Origin: JAUVUV01 sp964548275
Lineage (GTDB): Bacteria > Gemmatimonadota > Glassbacteria > GWA2-58-10
Direction of reading: 5' to 3'
Assembly: GCA_964548275.1 (NCBI GenBank)
Contig: CAZJQI010000027.1
Location: forward strand, 1-59,162
DNA: 59,162 bases
Positions 35,039-44,360 of this stretch are shown one piece after another (position 1 is the first letter of the stretch; each line of letters opens with the position of its first letter). Both the position numbers and the translations under genes were made by a program. The notes beneath the pieces were generated by a model, which was not told the DNA's origin, ran no database searches, and was given only the letters and a program-made list of their open reading frames with translations.

Positions 35039-35827
35039 TCAAGTCCCGTCAGGCAGTAAGATTTTGAACGCGCCCTCGGCCAGCTCCGGATTGACCTCCT
35101 CCTTGCCTACCAGCACGGTGATTTCCCGATCCTCGAAATAGTCTCTGTAGGTGGTTTTTCCCGCACGCTGCAGACCTCCTATCTGCTTGAACTCGCTGCG
35201 CATTATCTCGCGGCGCTTTTTACCGTGGTGATAATGGATAAAGTGCACCACCGCATCCAGTGTGCTGCTGTAGACAAACTCGTAGGCCACCGAATCATTG
35301 AAAAAACGCAGCCTTTGAACCTCGCCCTCGACTGCGGCCACCTCCTGCAAACCCGGCACTCGGTACCGCTCGATAGGAAAAATCCCGGTCAACCCGCCCA
35401 GGAATTCTGCATCTGTCAGGCCCTCGCTGCCGGCAAGCCTGGTCACCGGGTGCGGGTCGTTGCGCAAGGCACGCACCACACGGTTGTCCTTGGGCAGAAC
35501 CAGGGTGATCGAATCGCCCCGGGTGAGCATCTGCAGCCAGAGCGTGCTGAATGGCGGGCCGTAGATCGAAAGCTGCAATGTGTCCGGCGCCCGGTAGCAG
35601 AGTGATCCATCGCCGCTGAAAGTGCGCCCCTTGTCGAACAGCCTCACGCGAAAAATTTGCTTATTTGTCTGAAGGTCCCCGGAGAGCCGCTTAAGCTTGC
35701 TGATCACCGTCTCCGGAGGAACCGCCATGCCCGGCAGGGTCTTACGCATGCTCACCGCACAGCCTGCAGGCAGGCTCATGGCCGCTGCTAAAAAAATAAG
35801 GCCGGCGGTTTTCCACAGTAATTTCAC
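35039..35827 (-). CDS. DUF4292/LolB-like outer-membrane lipoprotein
   Basis: A 262-residue lipoprotein with lipobox SLPAGC (Cys23). The body is beta-rich with FSGDGSLCYRAPDTLQLSIY, the LolA/LolB-like start of the unclosed barrel fold. A role in lipoprotein or lipid handling in the envelope is inferred. It lies 11 bp after the TPR gene on the same strand, so the two are probably one transcript that continues to lptE. Confidence 0.75.
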   Translation of the reverse strand: MKLLWKTAGLIFLAAAMSLPAGCAVSMRKTLPGMAVPPETVISKLKRLSGDLQTNKQIFRVRLFDKGRTFSGDGSLCYRAPDTLQLSIYGPPFSTLWLQMLTRGDSITLVLPKDNRVVRALRNDPHPVTRLAGSEGLTDAEFLGGLTGIFPIERYRVPGLQEVAAVEGEVQRLRFFNDSVAYEFVYSSTLDAVVHFIHYHHGKKRREIMRSEFKQIGGLQRAGKTTYRDYFEDREITVLVGKEEVNPELAEGAFKILLPDGT

Positions 35828-35838
35828 CTTATCTGCTT

Positions 35839-38052
35839 TTATTGCTTCTCACTCCCCTGTCTTGGACTCCCGGACAACTTTTTAAGCTTTTCCAGAAGGT
35901 TTTTATTCCCGCTGTTAATTTCGAGGCTTTTGCTCCACGCCTGGCGTGCCAGCTCGCGCTCTCCCCGTGAAATGTAAATATCCCCCAGGTGTTCGAATAC
36001 CTCGGGGTGCTCGCCAAGATTCTTTAGAGAGGTCTTGATATAATTCAATGCCTCCTCAATACGCCCCATCTTGAACAGGACCCAGCCCATGCTGTCCTGG
36101 TAATGCCCGTTGTCAGGCTCTTGCTCAAGTGCTCGGCTGATCAGCCTGTGCGCCTCTTTCAGATTGGTTCCACGCTCAGCGTAAAAATATCCCAGATAAT
36201 TCAGTACCGGCGCGAAATCCGGCTCTAACTCGAGCACTTTTTTCAGCCAGGCCTCGGTATTTTCGTCATCCCCCTGCTCGTGATAAACATTCGCCATGGC
36301 AAACATCAGCTCCCGCCCGATCTCGGTGTCCTCCGGCGGGGCTTTCTCCAATCCTTCGTTCAGAACCTGGAGCGCCTTGTCGTACTCTTTCATTGCGTAA
36401 TACACCCGGCTGAGCGTGAGGCAGATCGGGATATAGTCCGGCCGGGCCTCTTTAACCCGGAGGAATGACTCCTGAGCCTCGGCAAAGCGTTCGAGCCGGG
36501 AATAGACAAAACCCAGCACGTAGTAGCCGTTATCGCTCAAAGCCCCGCGTGATTTCAGGTTCTCGAGTATTTTCAGAGCTTTCTCATGTTGCTCGTTATG
36601 GAAATACAGCCGGCCAAGCCGCTCTGCGGCCCAGGCACTGGTGTCTCCCTCTGCGACAAGCCGCTCCATCAACTCCAGAGGGATTTTTTTGTCCCCGATC
36701 TGGCTCGAAACCGACTCCAGATGATCGAAATGCGTTCTTATCGCTTCAGGTTTGAGTTTTAGAAAAATCGTGTAGTGCTCCAGCGCCGCTTCCGGATCTT
36801 GTTCGAGTTCCCAGAGATGCCCGAGAATCTGGTGAGCCTCTGCCAGTTCACTATCCGCTTCGATTGCATTTTCCAGATAACGCCTGGCGGATTCCCTGTT
36901 CCCAATCTTAAGGTACAGCACACCGACTTGAAGGAGATCATTGGGGTAGCTTTTCTCCGCCGGGTCCAGTACCTGCTCGTAAACCGAGATCATTTCCTCG
37001 AAACGGCCTGCTGCGAAAAACAGCCTCAATAGGCTCCGCCGGGAAAACTTGTCATCCGAAAGAGCCGCCGCAATCTGGCTGTTGATTTCGATAGCCCGCT
37101 CCTGCCGGCCGATTGCCTCGCAGCCGATCGCCATCACTCTCATCATCGGCAGTCTCAACGAATCGCCGCTGGAGATTCTGTTTTCGAGCCTGTCCAGAAA
37201 ATCGGCCCAGACAACCGAATCGCCCCGGGCAGCATCCTCACCGGCAGCTCCTTTCGACCTGCCCTGATTCACAGAATTCTGCGCCGCCGAAAGTATCCTC
37301 CCGAAAACCTGCTCCACATCATCGGGACACAACTCGAGGTAAGCCAGATAAATATTCAGCGCATCGCTCCATTTGCCCTCGCTCTCGTCAAGATTTCCCA
37401 GGAGCATGTAGGCATCGGCCAAGGAGCTGTCCGCAGCCAGGGCTTTCTCAAGGTACTCCCGTGCCGGCTCCCTGCCCCCAATCTTGAGATAAAGAGCCCC
37501 CATCTGGAACAGGTCCCGTGCATATACCTTGCTTTGCGGGTTGATCAGCGGCTTATAGAACGCAATAAGCTCCTGGTAACGGCCCTGGGCTCTCAGCAAC
37601 TCCAGCAGGCGACGGCGGTTCCATTCATCCCAGTGATCCTGCTTGACAAGACGCTTGAGATAATCGATAGCCTCCTCTATCCGGCCTTGCCTCTGGCAGC
37701 TGTTAGCCAGAATAACCAGCACTCTGCTGTCCACTGAATCCTCACTGGCCTGGGGTTCGAGCAGCCGTATCACCTCTTTGAAACGCTGCATTTCGTAGAG
37801 CACCTCAGCATAGACCGTTTTCAGGTACCGGCTTTTGCTGTCGAGCTTTAAGGCCTGTTCCAGATGCTGAGCCGCCTGTTCCTTTTCATCGGCCTGAAAA
37901 TACTGGTAGCCGATAATCATCTCCCTGGCTGCCTGAGTGTTATAGGAACTCTCCTCGGCGGCCGGAACAGCCGTTCCGGCGCTGAATAAGAAAGCTGCCT
38001 GAAGGTACAGCAAAAAATATTTTTTAGAGCCTGATCGCAAGTGCTTCTCCAT
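35839..38052 (-). CDS. Exported tetratricopeptide-repeat protein
   Basis: A 737-residue protein with a signal peptide (FLLYLQAAFLFSAGTAVPA) and then an almost continuous array of TPR motifs (for example ARRYLENAIEADSELAEAHQ, EALNYIKTSLKNLGEHPEVF). No enzymatic domain. It is probably a periplasmic scaffold for envelope assembly. The gene order TPR - DUF4292 lipoprotein - LptE supports a link to outer-membrane biogenesis. Divergent from the Gfo/Idh-lpxB operon across about 250 bp. Confidence 0.87.
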   Translation of the reverse strand: MEKHLRSGSKKYFLLYLQAAFLFSAGTAVPAAEESSYNTQAAREMIIGYQYFQADEKEQAAQHLEQALKLDSKSRYLKTVYAEVLYEMQRFKEVIRLLEPQASEDSVDSRVLVILANSCQRQGRIEEAIDYLKRLVKQDHWDEWNRRRLLELLRAQGRYQELIAFYKPLINPQSKVYARDLFQMGALYLKIGGREPAREYLEKALAADSSLADAYMLLGNLDESEGKWSDALNIYLAYLELCPDDVEQVFGRILSAAQNSVNQGRSKGAAGEDAARGDSVVWADFLDRLENRISSGDSLRLPMMRVMAIGCEAIGRQERAIEINSQIAAALSDDKFSRRSLLRLFFAAGRFEEMISVYEQVLDPAEKSYPNDLLQVGVLYLKIGNRESARRYLENAIEADSELAEAHQILGHLWELEQDPEAALEHYTIFLKLKPEAIRTHFDHLESVSSQIGDKKIPLELMERLVAEGDTSAWAAERLGRLYFHNEQHEKALKILENLKSRGALSDNGYYVLGFVYSRLERFAEAQESFLRVKEARPDYIPICLTLSRVYYAMKEYDKALQVLNEGLEKAPPEDTEIGRELMFAMANVYHEQGDDENTEAWLKKVLELEPDFAPVLNYLGYFYAERGTNLKEAHRLISRALEQEPDNGHYQDSMGWVLFKMGRIEEALNYIKTSLKNLGEHPEVFEHLGDIYISRGERELARQAWSKSLEINSGNKNLLEKLKKLSGSPRQGSEKQ

Positions 38053-38303
38053 GAGCTAACTCAAGAGTAGATAAAGCAATGAATTTAAATAATATACCCA
38101 TTCCTTATTAAAACTGTCAAGCAACTCAGCCTTGTTGCGGCTCCTCCGGGAGCCTTTCAAATCCTGCGCTATACGGCGCCGCTCAGCAGGGCAAATCAAC
38201 GTCGAAACTCTTTGCCTGAGTGCACCAATTTATTTATATTTAATGAGGTTTACCCTGTTTGATTGCCCGAGTTTCTATACACCTCCACAGAAGATTTGTT
38301 TTT

Positions 38304-39305
38304 ATGCCTCCGGTTAAAACAGCGGTTGTCGGAGTGGGACACCTGGGAAGCCTTCATGCGCGGATTTACAGCCAGTTGCCGCAGGCGGAGTTTGTCGGGG
38401 TTTACGACATAGACAGCGACCGGGCAGCCGAATGCGCCGCCGGAAACCGGGCTCGCGCCTTTTCCACTCTGGAGGAGGTGGTCCGCTCGGCCGAGGCGGT
38501 AAGTCTTGCCGTGCCCACAGACAGCCATTACGAACTTGGGAAATTCCTTCTGGAACAGGGGTTGCATCTGCTGGTGGAAAAACCGATCACCGAGCGTGAG
38601 GAACACGCCGAGGAGCTGGTTGAGATCGCCAGGAGCAAAGGGCTTGTCCTGGCTGTCGGACACGTGGAGCGGTTCAATCCGGCCCTGGTCGCGGCAGCCG
38701 AATACATCTCGAATCCACTGTTCGTGGAAAGCGAGCGGCTTGCCCCGTTCAATCCGCGCGGTACAGAGGTTCCAGTGGTGCTCGATCTGATGATCCACGA
38801 CATCGATATCGTGCTGAGCCTGATCCTCCGCCCGGTACTCACAATCCAGGCGATGGGAGTTCCGGTTTTCACCACCAGTGTGGACATAGCCAATGCCCGC
38901 CTGTCTTTCGAGGGGGGAGCGGTGGCAAATGTCGCTGCAAGCCGGGTCAGTATCAAAAAGTCCCGTAAAATGCGCTTTTTCTCCACTGACAGCTACGTCT
39001 CGGTCAACATGCTGAAACACTCGGCCGTGGCCTACCGCAAGCGTCCTGGGGTGGAAATTCCGCTGGACAGGGAGACAAGCCCGGCAATCATACCTGATAT
39101 GCTCTCCCTGGTGGAGAGGAAAAAGCTGGCCCCGGATAAGAAGCGGGAGCCCCTGGCAGTGGAACTCGCTGATTTCCTCACCTGTGTAACAAGCGGCAAA
39201 AAGCCGGTGGTATCCGGATCCGACGGACTTCAGGCACTCCAGGTGGCGGACCGGATACTGAAAGCGATCGACCGGTCTCTCGCCTCTTCCGGCCTGAAAA
39301 CATAG
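38304..39305 (+). CDS. Gfo/Idh/MocA oxidoreductase of the lpx cluster
   Basis: A 333-residue protein. Rossmann start KTAVVGVGHLGSLHARIY, then AVPTDSHYELGKFLLEQ and the catalytic LVEKPIT (EKP motif, Lys), and VLDLMIHDIDIVLSL. A Gfo/Idh gene directly before lpxB is common in Gram-negative phyla. In some it makes the 3-keto sugar for GlcN3N-type lipid A (GnnA), but the matching aminotransferase GnnB is not here. I prefer the ATG at 38304 over the frame start at 38259 (TTG), since the protein then begins with the conserved KTAVVG region. First gene of the plus-strand lipid A run. Confidence 0.85.
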   Translation: MPPVKTAVVGVGHLGSLHARIYSQLPQAEFVGVYDIDSDRAAECAAGNRARAFSTLEEVVRSAEAVSLAVPTDSHYELGKFLLEQGLHLLVEKPITEREEHAEELVEIARSKGLVLAVGHVERFNPALVAAAEYISNPLFVESERLAPFNPRGTEVPVVLDLMIHDIDIVLSLILRPVLTIQAMGVPVFTTSVDIANARLSFEGGAVANVAASRVSIKKSRKMRFFSTDSYVSVNMLKHSAVAYRKRPGVEIPLDRETSPAIIPDMLSLVERKKLAPDKKREPLAVELADFLTCVTSGKKPVVSGSDGLQALQVADRILKAIDRSLASSGLKT

Positions 39306-39342
39306 CCCCGGTGCCGGGGCTTGGGGAAAGGAGTGCGCGCAA

Positions 39343-39489
39343 TTGAGCCTTATTTCTCACTGGCGAGCCAGGAAGAAATTTCTTGCCCGCACAAGCGGCA
39401 GACCCGTCTGGTTTCTAATAGCGGTGCTGATCCTGGTGTTCCTGGTCATGCGCCTGATCGGGCGGATCGAGCAAATCCTGCCGAAATAG
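39343..39489 (+). CDS. 48-residue single-span membrane protein in the lipid A operon
   Basis: A TTG-initiated frame at 39343 with a strong ribosome site (GGGGAAAGGAG, 9 nt upstream) encodes a basic N-terminus (SLISHWRARKKFLARTSGR) and one clear membrane helix (PVWFLIAVLILVFLVMRL), then GRIEQILPK. It fits exactly between the Gfo/Idh gene and lpxB. I recognise no family. Its placement suggests a small inner-membrane partner of the lipid A enzymes, but this is inference. Confidence 0.65.
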   Translation: MSLISHWRARKKFLARTSGRPVWFLIAVLILVFLVMRLIGRIEQILPK

Positions 39490-39544
39490 GAACAATCCGG
39501 GCAGGTTTCTTCATAGCTGAATTTTTCCTTGCAAAAGTGTAGGT

Positions 39545-40705
39545 ATGAGTAAGCTGAATATTTTCATCTCGGCCGGAGACCCGAGCGGGGAACGCCACGC
39601 CGCGCGGCTGATCAAAGAGCTGAAAGACATGGACGTGGAATTGGGAGTCACCGGAATCGGCGGACCGGCGATGGAAGAGGCCGGGGCCAGGCTTTTCTGC
39701 ACCCAGGACAGGCTGGCCGTAATGGGCCTGGTCGAGGTGGTAGCCCATCTGAAATTCTTTCTCCACCTGCTTGCCAGTATCAGGAAACACCTCGAGCGGC
39801 AGAAGCCCGACCTTCTGGTCCTGATCGACTTTCCGGATTTCAACCTGAGATTGGCCCGTATCGCTAAGAGGCTCGGGATCCCGGTCCTCTACTATATCAG
39901 CCCTCAGGTCTGGGCCTGGCGCACCGGGAGAAAGCGCACTCTCGCGCGGCTGGCCGACCGGATGGCAGTGGTTTTTCCTTTCGAGGTTAATTTCTACCGC
40001 GGGGAAAATCTCAACGTCGAGTTTGTCGGACATCCACTGGTAGGAGACCTTGCACCGCGATATTCCCGCGAGGAGTTTTGCCAACTGAACAGCCTTGATC
40101 CAAACCGGCTTATTGTGGGTCTAATGCCCGGCAGCAGGGCGCAGGAACTTGACCGCCACCTGAAAGCATTTCTCGCTGCGGCAGAGCTCATGAGAAGCCA
40201 GCGCCCTGATCTCCAGTTCGCCGTGGGGCTTCTGCCGCACACAGCCGCCGCATTGAGCGGCCAGGACCGCAAACTGCTGGATAAACTCGATGTGCGCCAG
40301 ATCGAAAACGACTCCACAAGCCTGATCGCTCACAGCAGGGTACTGATTACCAAAAGCGGAACTATCACCATGGAAGCCGCGCTGCTCGGCACTCCGATGG
40401 TTATCGCCTACCGGACGAATCCCCTGAGTTACTGGATTGCCAAGCATCTGGTGCAGGTTAATTATATCGGCATGCCCAACCTTCTCGCCTCAGACCCGGC
40501 GATTCCCGAACTGATCCAGAACCAGGTACGGCCCGAGCTACTTGGCGAAAAGGCTCTCGAGCTGCTGGATGACTCATCACCTGCCAGAGAGCGCATCCTG
40601 GAACAGTTCGGGCAGGTGCGCGAGGCTCTCACCACGGAAAAAGGCGCAAGCAGGCAAGTTGCTGAAATAGTGCTCGAAATGTGCGCTCAGGGGAGGCATG
40701 AATGA
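39545..40705 (+). CDS. lpxB: Lipid-A-disaccharide synthase LpxB
   Basis: A 386-residue GT19 glycosyltransferase that joins lipid X and UDP-diacylglucosamine to the lipid A disaccharide at the inner membrane. Family landmarks: IFISAGDPSGERHAARL, GIGGPAMEEAGARLF, LIDFPDFNLRLARIAKRLGI, YYISPQVWAWRTGRKR, FVGHPLVGD, LMPGSRAQEL and TKSGTITMEAALLGTPMVI. Length is normal. Its stop overlaps the start of the next gene (ATGA), so the genes are translationally coupled. Confidence 0.97.
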   Translation: MSKLNIFISAGDPSGERHAARLIKELKDMDVELGVTGIGGPAMEEAGARLFCTQDRLAVMGLVEVVAHLKFFLHLLASIRKHLERQKPDLLVLIDFPDFNLRLARIAKRLGIPVLYYISPQVWAWRTGRKRTLARLADRMAVVFPFEVNFYRGENLNVEFVGHPLVGDLAPRYSREEFCQLNSLDPNRLIVGLMPGSRAQELDRHLKAFLAAAELMRSQRPDLQFAVGLLPHTAAALSGQDRKLLDKLDVRQIENDSTSLIAHSRVLITKSGTITMEAALLGTPMVIAYRTNPLSYWIAKHLVQVNYIGMPNLLASDPAIPELIQNQVRPELLGEKALELLDDSSPARERILEQFGQVREALTTEKGASRQVAEIVLEMCAQGRHE

Positions 40706-42576
40706 GCGGCTCAGTCCGGATGGGCATCCAGGAACGAATTATCTGGTGGGCTGTGGGCACCCTGGGCAGCCTCGTGATGCGGCTTATCTATCTCACCCTG
40801 CGCATCCGGGAGGTGGGTCTTGATAACCTGGAACAAGGAAAGCGGCTCGGCACGGGTGCGGTGGTCTATGCGTCCTGGCACAGCAGACTGCTCGGCAACT
40901 GCTACAATAACCGCAACCAGGGTGTCTGCGTGATGATCAGCCGCCACCGGGATGGCGAGATCATCGCACGTATTGTGGAAAAACTCGGGTTTCTCACAGC
41001 CCGGGGCAGCGCGACACGCGGGGCGGCATCCGCTCTTAAACACATGCTGCGCACCCTTCGCACCGGGCACGATCTGGGTCTTACAGTCGACGGCCCCAAA
41101 GGCCCGCCCCTTGTGGTCAAACCGGGAGCCGTGTACGCCTCATCACAATCCGGGTGTCCCGTGGTGCCGATCAGCGTGGGATACAGCTCCTGCTGGCATT
41201 TCTCCAGTTGGGACCGTTTCCAGTTTCCCAAACCCTTTTCCAGCATGGTCGTAGGCTATGGACCGCCAATCCAGGTGCCGAAAAAGCTCGACGAGCAGGA
41301 AGTGGCCCTGTGGTGCAAAAAGGTTGAGACAGGCATAAATCGTGTCGCAGCGCTGTGCGACAACCTGGTCCGCCCGATAAAAAGAAAAGCGGTTTCATTG
41401 ATGTTCCCTCTGCTGGAAAAATTCCTCACCCGCGAGCGTAACCGTCTCTGGCACCTCCCTCTGCTTATGATACTGTGTCCGGCAGAACTGGCCTACCGTC
41501 TTCTCTGGCTCTTAAGAGAAAGACTGTACCACAGCGGCTGGCTTAAACCGAAACCACCGCCTGTGCCGGCTCTCTGCGTTGGAAGCCTGTTCTTGGGAGG
41601 CGCAGGCAAGACACCGCTTGCCATGCTGATTGCCAGTACTCTTGCCCAACGGGGAATCCCGGCTGCTGTACTTACCCGGGGCTACGGAGGATCACACAAA
41701 GCAAGGAAAGAAATTCTGGTTATCCACCCTGGTGATGAAAAAAAATATCCGCCTGGCCGTCTCGCCTCATGGGCCGGAGACGAGGCCGCCCTGCTCGCCC
41801 GCTGCAGCGATAAGGTAGGCGTGGTAGTCTGCTCCGACAGATCGCTCGGAGCAGAGGCTGCGGTAGCCGAACTCGGCGCCCAGGCACTGGTGCTGGACGA
41901 CGGATTTGGACACCGCAGGTTCGGCCGCACTATGGACCTGCTGCTCTTACCGGACAATCTCATCAGGACAACCGGACATATCTTTCCCGCGGGTTATCTC
42001 AGGGAGCCCCGTAGAGCAGCCGGAAGGGCACGGGCGATTGTGCTCACCCGGCCGGCCGGTTCGCCCGCCTCCGCTCCCAGAATCACATGGGCAGAGGGCA
42101 AACAGGTTCTTGTCCTTCACAAATCCGCCGGTGGACTGATCCCGCTCGCCGACTGGCTCTCCAGGGGGCACCAGGCCGAGGGGGCAGCCCTGTCTATCCA
42201 GGCTCTGCAGGGAAAAAACCTGCTTGCCTTTTGCGGAATCGCCCATCCGGAGAGTTTCCGCGCCTTTGTCGCTTCCTTCAACCCGGCCAGCCTCGAAGTG
42301 GTGGCATACCGTGACCACCATCTTTACAGCTTCCGGGACCAGCAGTGGCTCAGGGCCAGAGCGCGCAACTCCGGTGCAGTGCTGGTCACCACTGAAAAAG
42401 ACGCGGTAAAGCTCGACCCGGCCTCGATTGGTGCGGACTGCCTTGTGCTGGGACTGAAACTCGAAGAATCCCAGCCCGGCACGCTGGACAGCCTTCTGCA
42501 AGAATTGCTGAGAAGCAGCGGTAAAAAAAACTTGCCAGGCTTCCCAATACAAAACATTTTCGAATATGGCAGGTAA
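40702..42576 (+). CDS. lpxK: Fusion of a DUF374 acyltransferase-like domain and LpxK
   Basis: A 624-residue protein that joins two functions normally encoded separately. Residues 1-220 are a DUF374/lysophospholipid-acyltransferase-like domain (VYASWHSRLLGN, SRHRDGEIIARIVEKLGF, GLTVDGPKGPP). The remainder is tetraacyldisaccharide 4'-kinase LpxK: ALCVGSLFLGGAGKTPLAML (Walker-type), VLTRGYGGSHKA, VLDDGFGHRRFGR and YRDHHLYSF with VTTEKDAVKL. The LpxK part should phosphorylate the 4' position of the disaccharide, and the N-terminal part may acylate the same molecule. It overlaps lpxB by 4 bp. No frameshift is needed to join the halves. Confidence 0.92.
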   Translation: MSGSVRMGIQERIIWWAVGTLGSLVMRLIYLTLRIREVGLDNLEQGKRLGTGAVVYASWHSRLLGNCYNNRNQGVCVMISRHRDGEIIARIVEKLGFLTARGSATRGAASALKHMLRTLRTGHDLGLTVDGPKGPPLVVKPGAVYASSQSGCPVVPISVGYSSCWHFSSWDRFQFPKPFSSMVVGYGPPIQVPKKLDEQEVALWCKKVETGINRVAALCDNLVRPIKRKAVSLMFPLLEKFLTRERNRLWHLPLLMILCPAELAYRLLWLLRERLYHSGWLKPKPPPVPALCVGSLFLGGAGKTPLAMLIASTLAQRGIPAAVLTRGYGGSHKARKEILVIHPGDEKKYPPGRLASWAGDEAALLARCSDKVGVVVCSDRSLGAEAAVAELGAQALVLDDGFGHRRFGRTMDLLLLPDNLIRTTGHIFPAGYLREPRRAAGRARAIVLTRPAGSPASAPRITWAEGKQVLVLHKSAGGLIPLADWLSRGHQAEGAALSIQALQGKNLLAFCGIAHPESFRAFVASFNPASLEVVAYRDHHLYSFRDQQWLRARARNSGAVLVTTEKDAVKLDPASIGADCLVLGLKLEESQPGTLDSLLQELLRSSGKKNLPGFPIQNIFEYGR

Positions 42577-42698
42577 TAACTAGCGTTTCGTAGCGATCCA
42601 CAGGGCCATTCAAAATCAATCGGTTAAAATATCTGTACACCCGGTGGAGTCTTTTTTCTGGCACGATGCTTATCCCCGGAGCGAAAGGATTCATCCAA

Positions 42699-44360
42699 AT
42701 GACGGCTGATAGACAAGACACGGAAAAAGTGGGACGCAAAAGGAAATTCGACCGAGCTGCGATCAATGTATTCCAGACCGATTTCCTGGTGATCGGCAGC
42801 GGAATCGCAGGACTTTCTTTTGCGCTCAAGGCTTGTGAGCATGGAGAGGTGATTATTGTCACCAAGAAAGAGAACTTCGAAAGCAACACCAACTATGCCC
42901 AGGGCGGGATCGCCTCGGTCCAGGACAAGGACGACAGTTTCGAGATGCATATCAAGGATACACTTGAATGCGGGGTCGGCCTCTGCGATCTCAGGGCCGT
43001 GGAGGTGCTGGTAAAGGAAGGTCCCCAGGCAGTGAAAGAACTGATCCACTGGGGCGTGCATTTCACCCGTGACAGGAAACATCCCGAAAGGCTGTCCCTG
43101 GGCAGGGAAGGCGGCCATTCCCACCGGAGGATTGTACGCGCCGATGACCTGACAGGCCGCGAGGTCGAACACGCCCTTCTCGAGCAATTGAAATCCAAAA
43201 GCAACGTGACTGTCCTGGAAAACCATCTGGCAGTTGACCTGATCACCAAGAAAAATTCATCCGGCTCCAAACGCTGTATCGGTGTATTTGCACTCGAACG
43301 CCATACGGGAAGCGTGAAAGCCTATGTTTCCAAAGTAACTCTCCTTGCCGCTGGTGGCTGCGGCCAGGTTTACCAGCACACCACCAATCCGGACATCGCC
43401 ACCGGGGATGGTGTCGCCATGGCCTACCGCGCAGGGGCCAGGATAGCCAACATGGAATTCATCCAGTTCCACCCTACTGCGCTTTATTCGGCCAAGGGCA
43501 AGGCGTTCCTGATCAGCGAGGCCGTGCGCGGCGAGGGCGCTGTGTTGCGCAAACTCAACGGGAAGACATTCATGGAACGCTACCACACCATGGGCTGCCT
43601 GGCACCCAGGGACGTGGTGGCCCGGGTGATCGACCGCGAAATGAAACTCTCAGGCGACAAATATATGCTTCTGGATCTTTCCCCGATCCCGGCCGAGCGT
43701 ATCCGCGAACGCTTCCCGAACATCACAGCCGAGTGCCTCTCCAGAGGACTGGATATAACCAAAGAGCCGATCCCGGTGGTGCCCTCGGCCCATTATGTCT
43801 GTGGCGGCGTGCTTACCGATATCAATGCCTGCACGAATATCGAGGCGCTGCTTGGCACCGGAGAGGTTACCTGCACCGGTGTGCACGGAGCGAACAGGCT
43901 GGCCAGTAATAGCATGCTGGAAGCAATAGTTTTCTCCAACCGGGCCTATCAAACCGCTGTCAAGTTGATCGAAAAGCTTCCCCGCCAGGAGATCGACCTG
44001 AAAAGTTTCGAGTACGGCAAGGTGGGCGTCACAGACTACGATGGTGTCTTTATCAGCCACAACCGCGAGATGCTCCGCATGACCATGTGGGACTACGTGG
44101 GAATCATGCGTTCAAACAACCGACTGGCTGAGGCCCGCAAGTGGCTCAAGACGCTCTCTGACGAAATCGAAACATTTTACAACAATTCCCCGCTTAATCC
44201 GGACCTGGTGGAGCTTCGTAACATGGCTACAGTGGCAAATTTGATTGTCAAATGTGCCCAGATTCGAAAAGAAAGCCGGGGCCTGCACCAGAATACAGAC
44301 TACCCGAACCGCAACGACAGGAAATACCTGAAAAACACTGTAGTGGAGAAAAAAGGTTGA
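42699..44360 (+). CDS. nadB: L-aspartate oxidase NadB
   Basis: A 553-residue flavoenzyme that oxidises L-aspartate to iminoaspartate, the first step of NAD synthesis. FAD motif DFLVIGSGIAGLSFAL, then NTNYAQGGIASV, GREGGHSHRRIVRADD, GGCGQVYQHTTNPDIATGDG, MEFIQFHPTALY, HYVCGGVLTD and the C-terminal helical domain (RMTMWDYVGIMRSNNRL). I prefer the ATG at 42699 (AAAGGA 9 nt upstream) to the frame start at 42666. The quinolinate synthase partner NadA is not adjacent. Its stop codon overlaps the TTG of the next gene. Confidence 0.96.
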   Translation: MTADRQDTEKVGRKRKFDRAAINVFQTDFLVIGSGIAGLSFALKACEHGEVIIVTKKENFESNTNYAQGGIASVQDKDDSFEMHIKDTLECGVGLCDLRAVEVLVKEGPQAVKELIHWGVHFTRDRKHPERLSLGREGGHSHRRIVRADDLTGREVEHALLEQLKSKSNVTVLENHLAVDLITKKNSSGSKRCIGVFALERHTGSVKAYVSKVTLLAAGGCGQVYQHTTNPDIATGDGVAMAYRAGARIANMEFIQFHPTALYSAKGKAFLISEAVRGEGAVLRKLNGKTFMERYHTMGCLAPRDVVARVIDREMKLSGDKYMLLDLSPIPAERIRERFPNITAECLSRGLDITKEPIPVVPSAHYVCGGVLTDINACTNIEALLGTGEVTCTGVHGANRLASNSMLEAIVFSNRAYQTAVKLIEKLPRQEIDLKSFEYGKVGVTDYDGVFISHNREMLRMTMWDYVGIMRSNNRLAEARKWLKTLSDEIETFYNNSPLNPDLVELRNMATVANLIVKCAQIRKESRGLHQNTDYPNRNDRKYLKNTVVEKKG

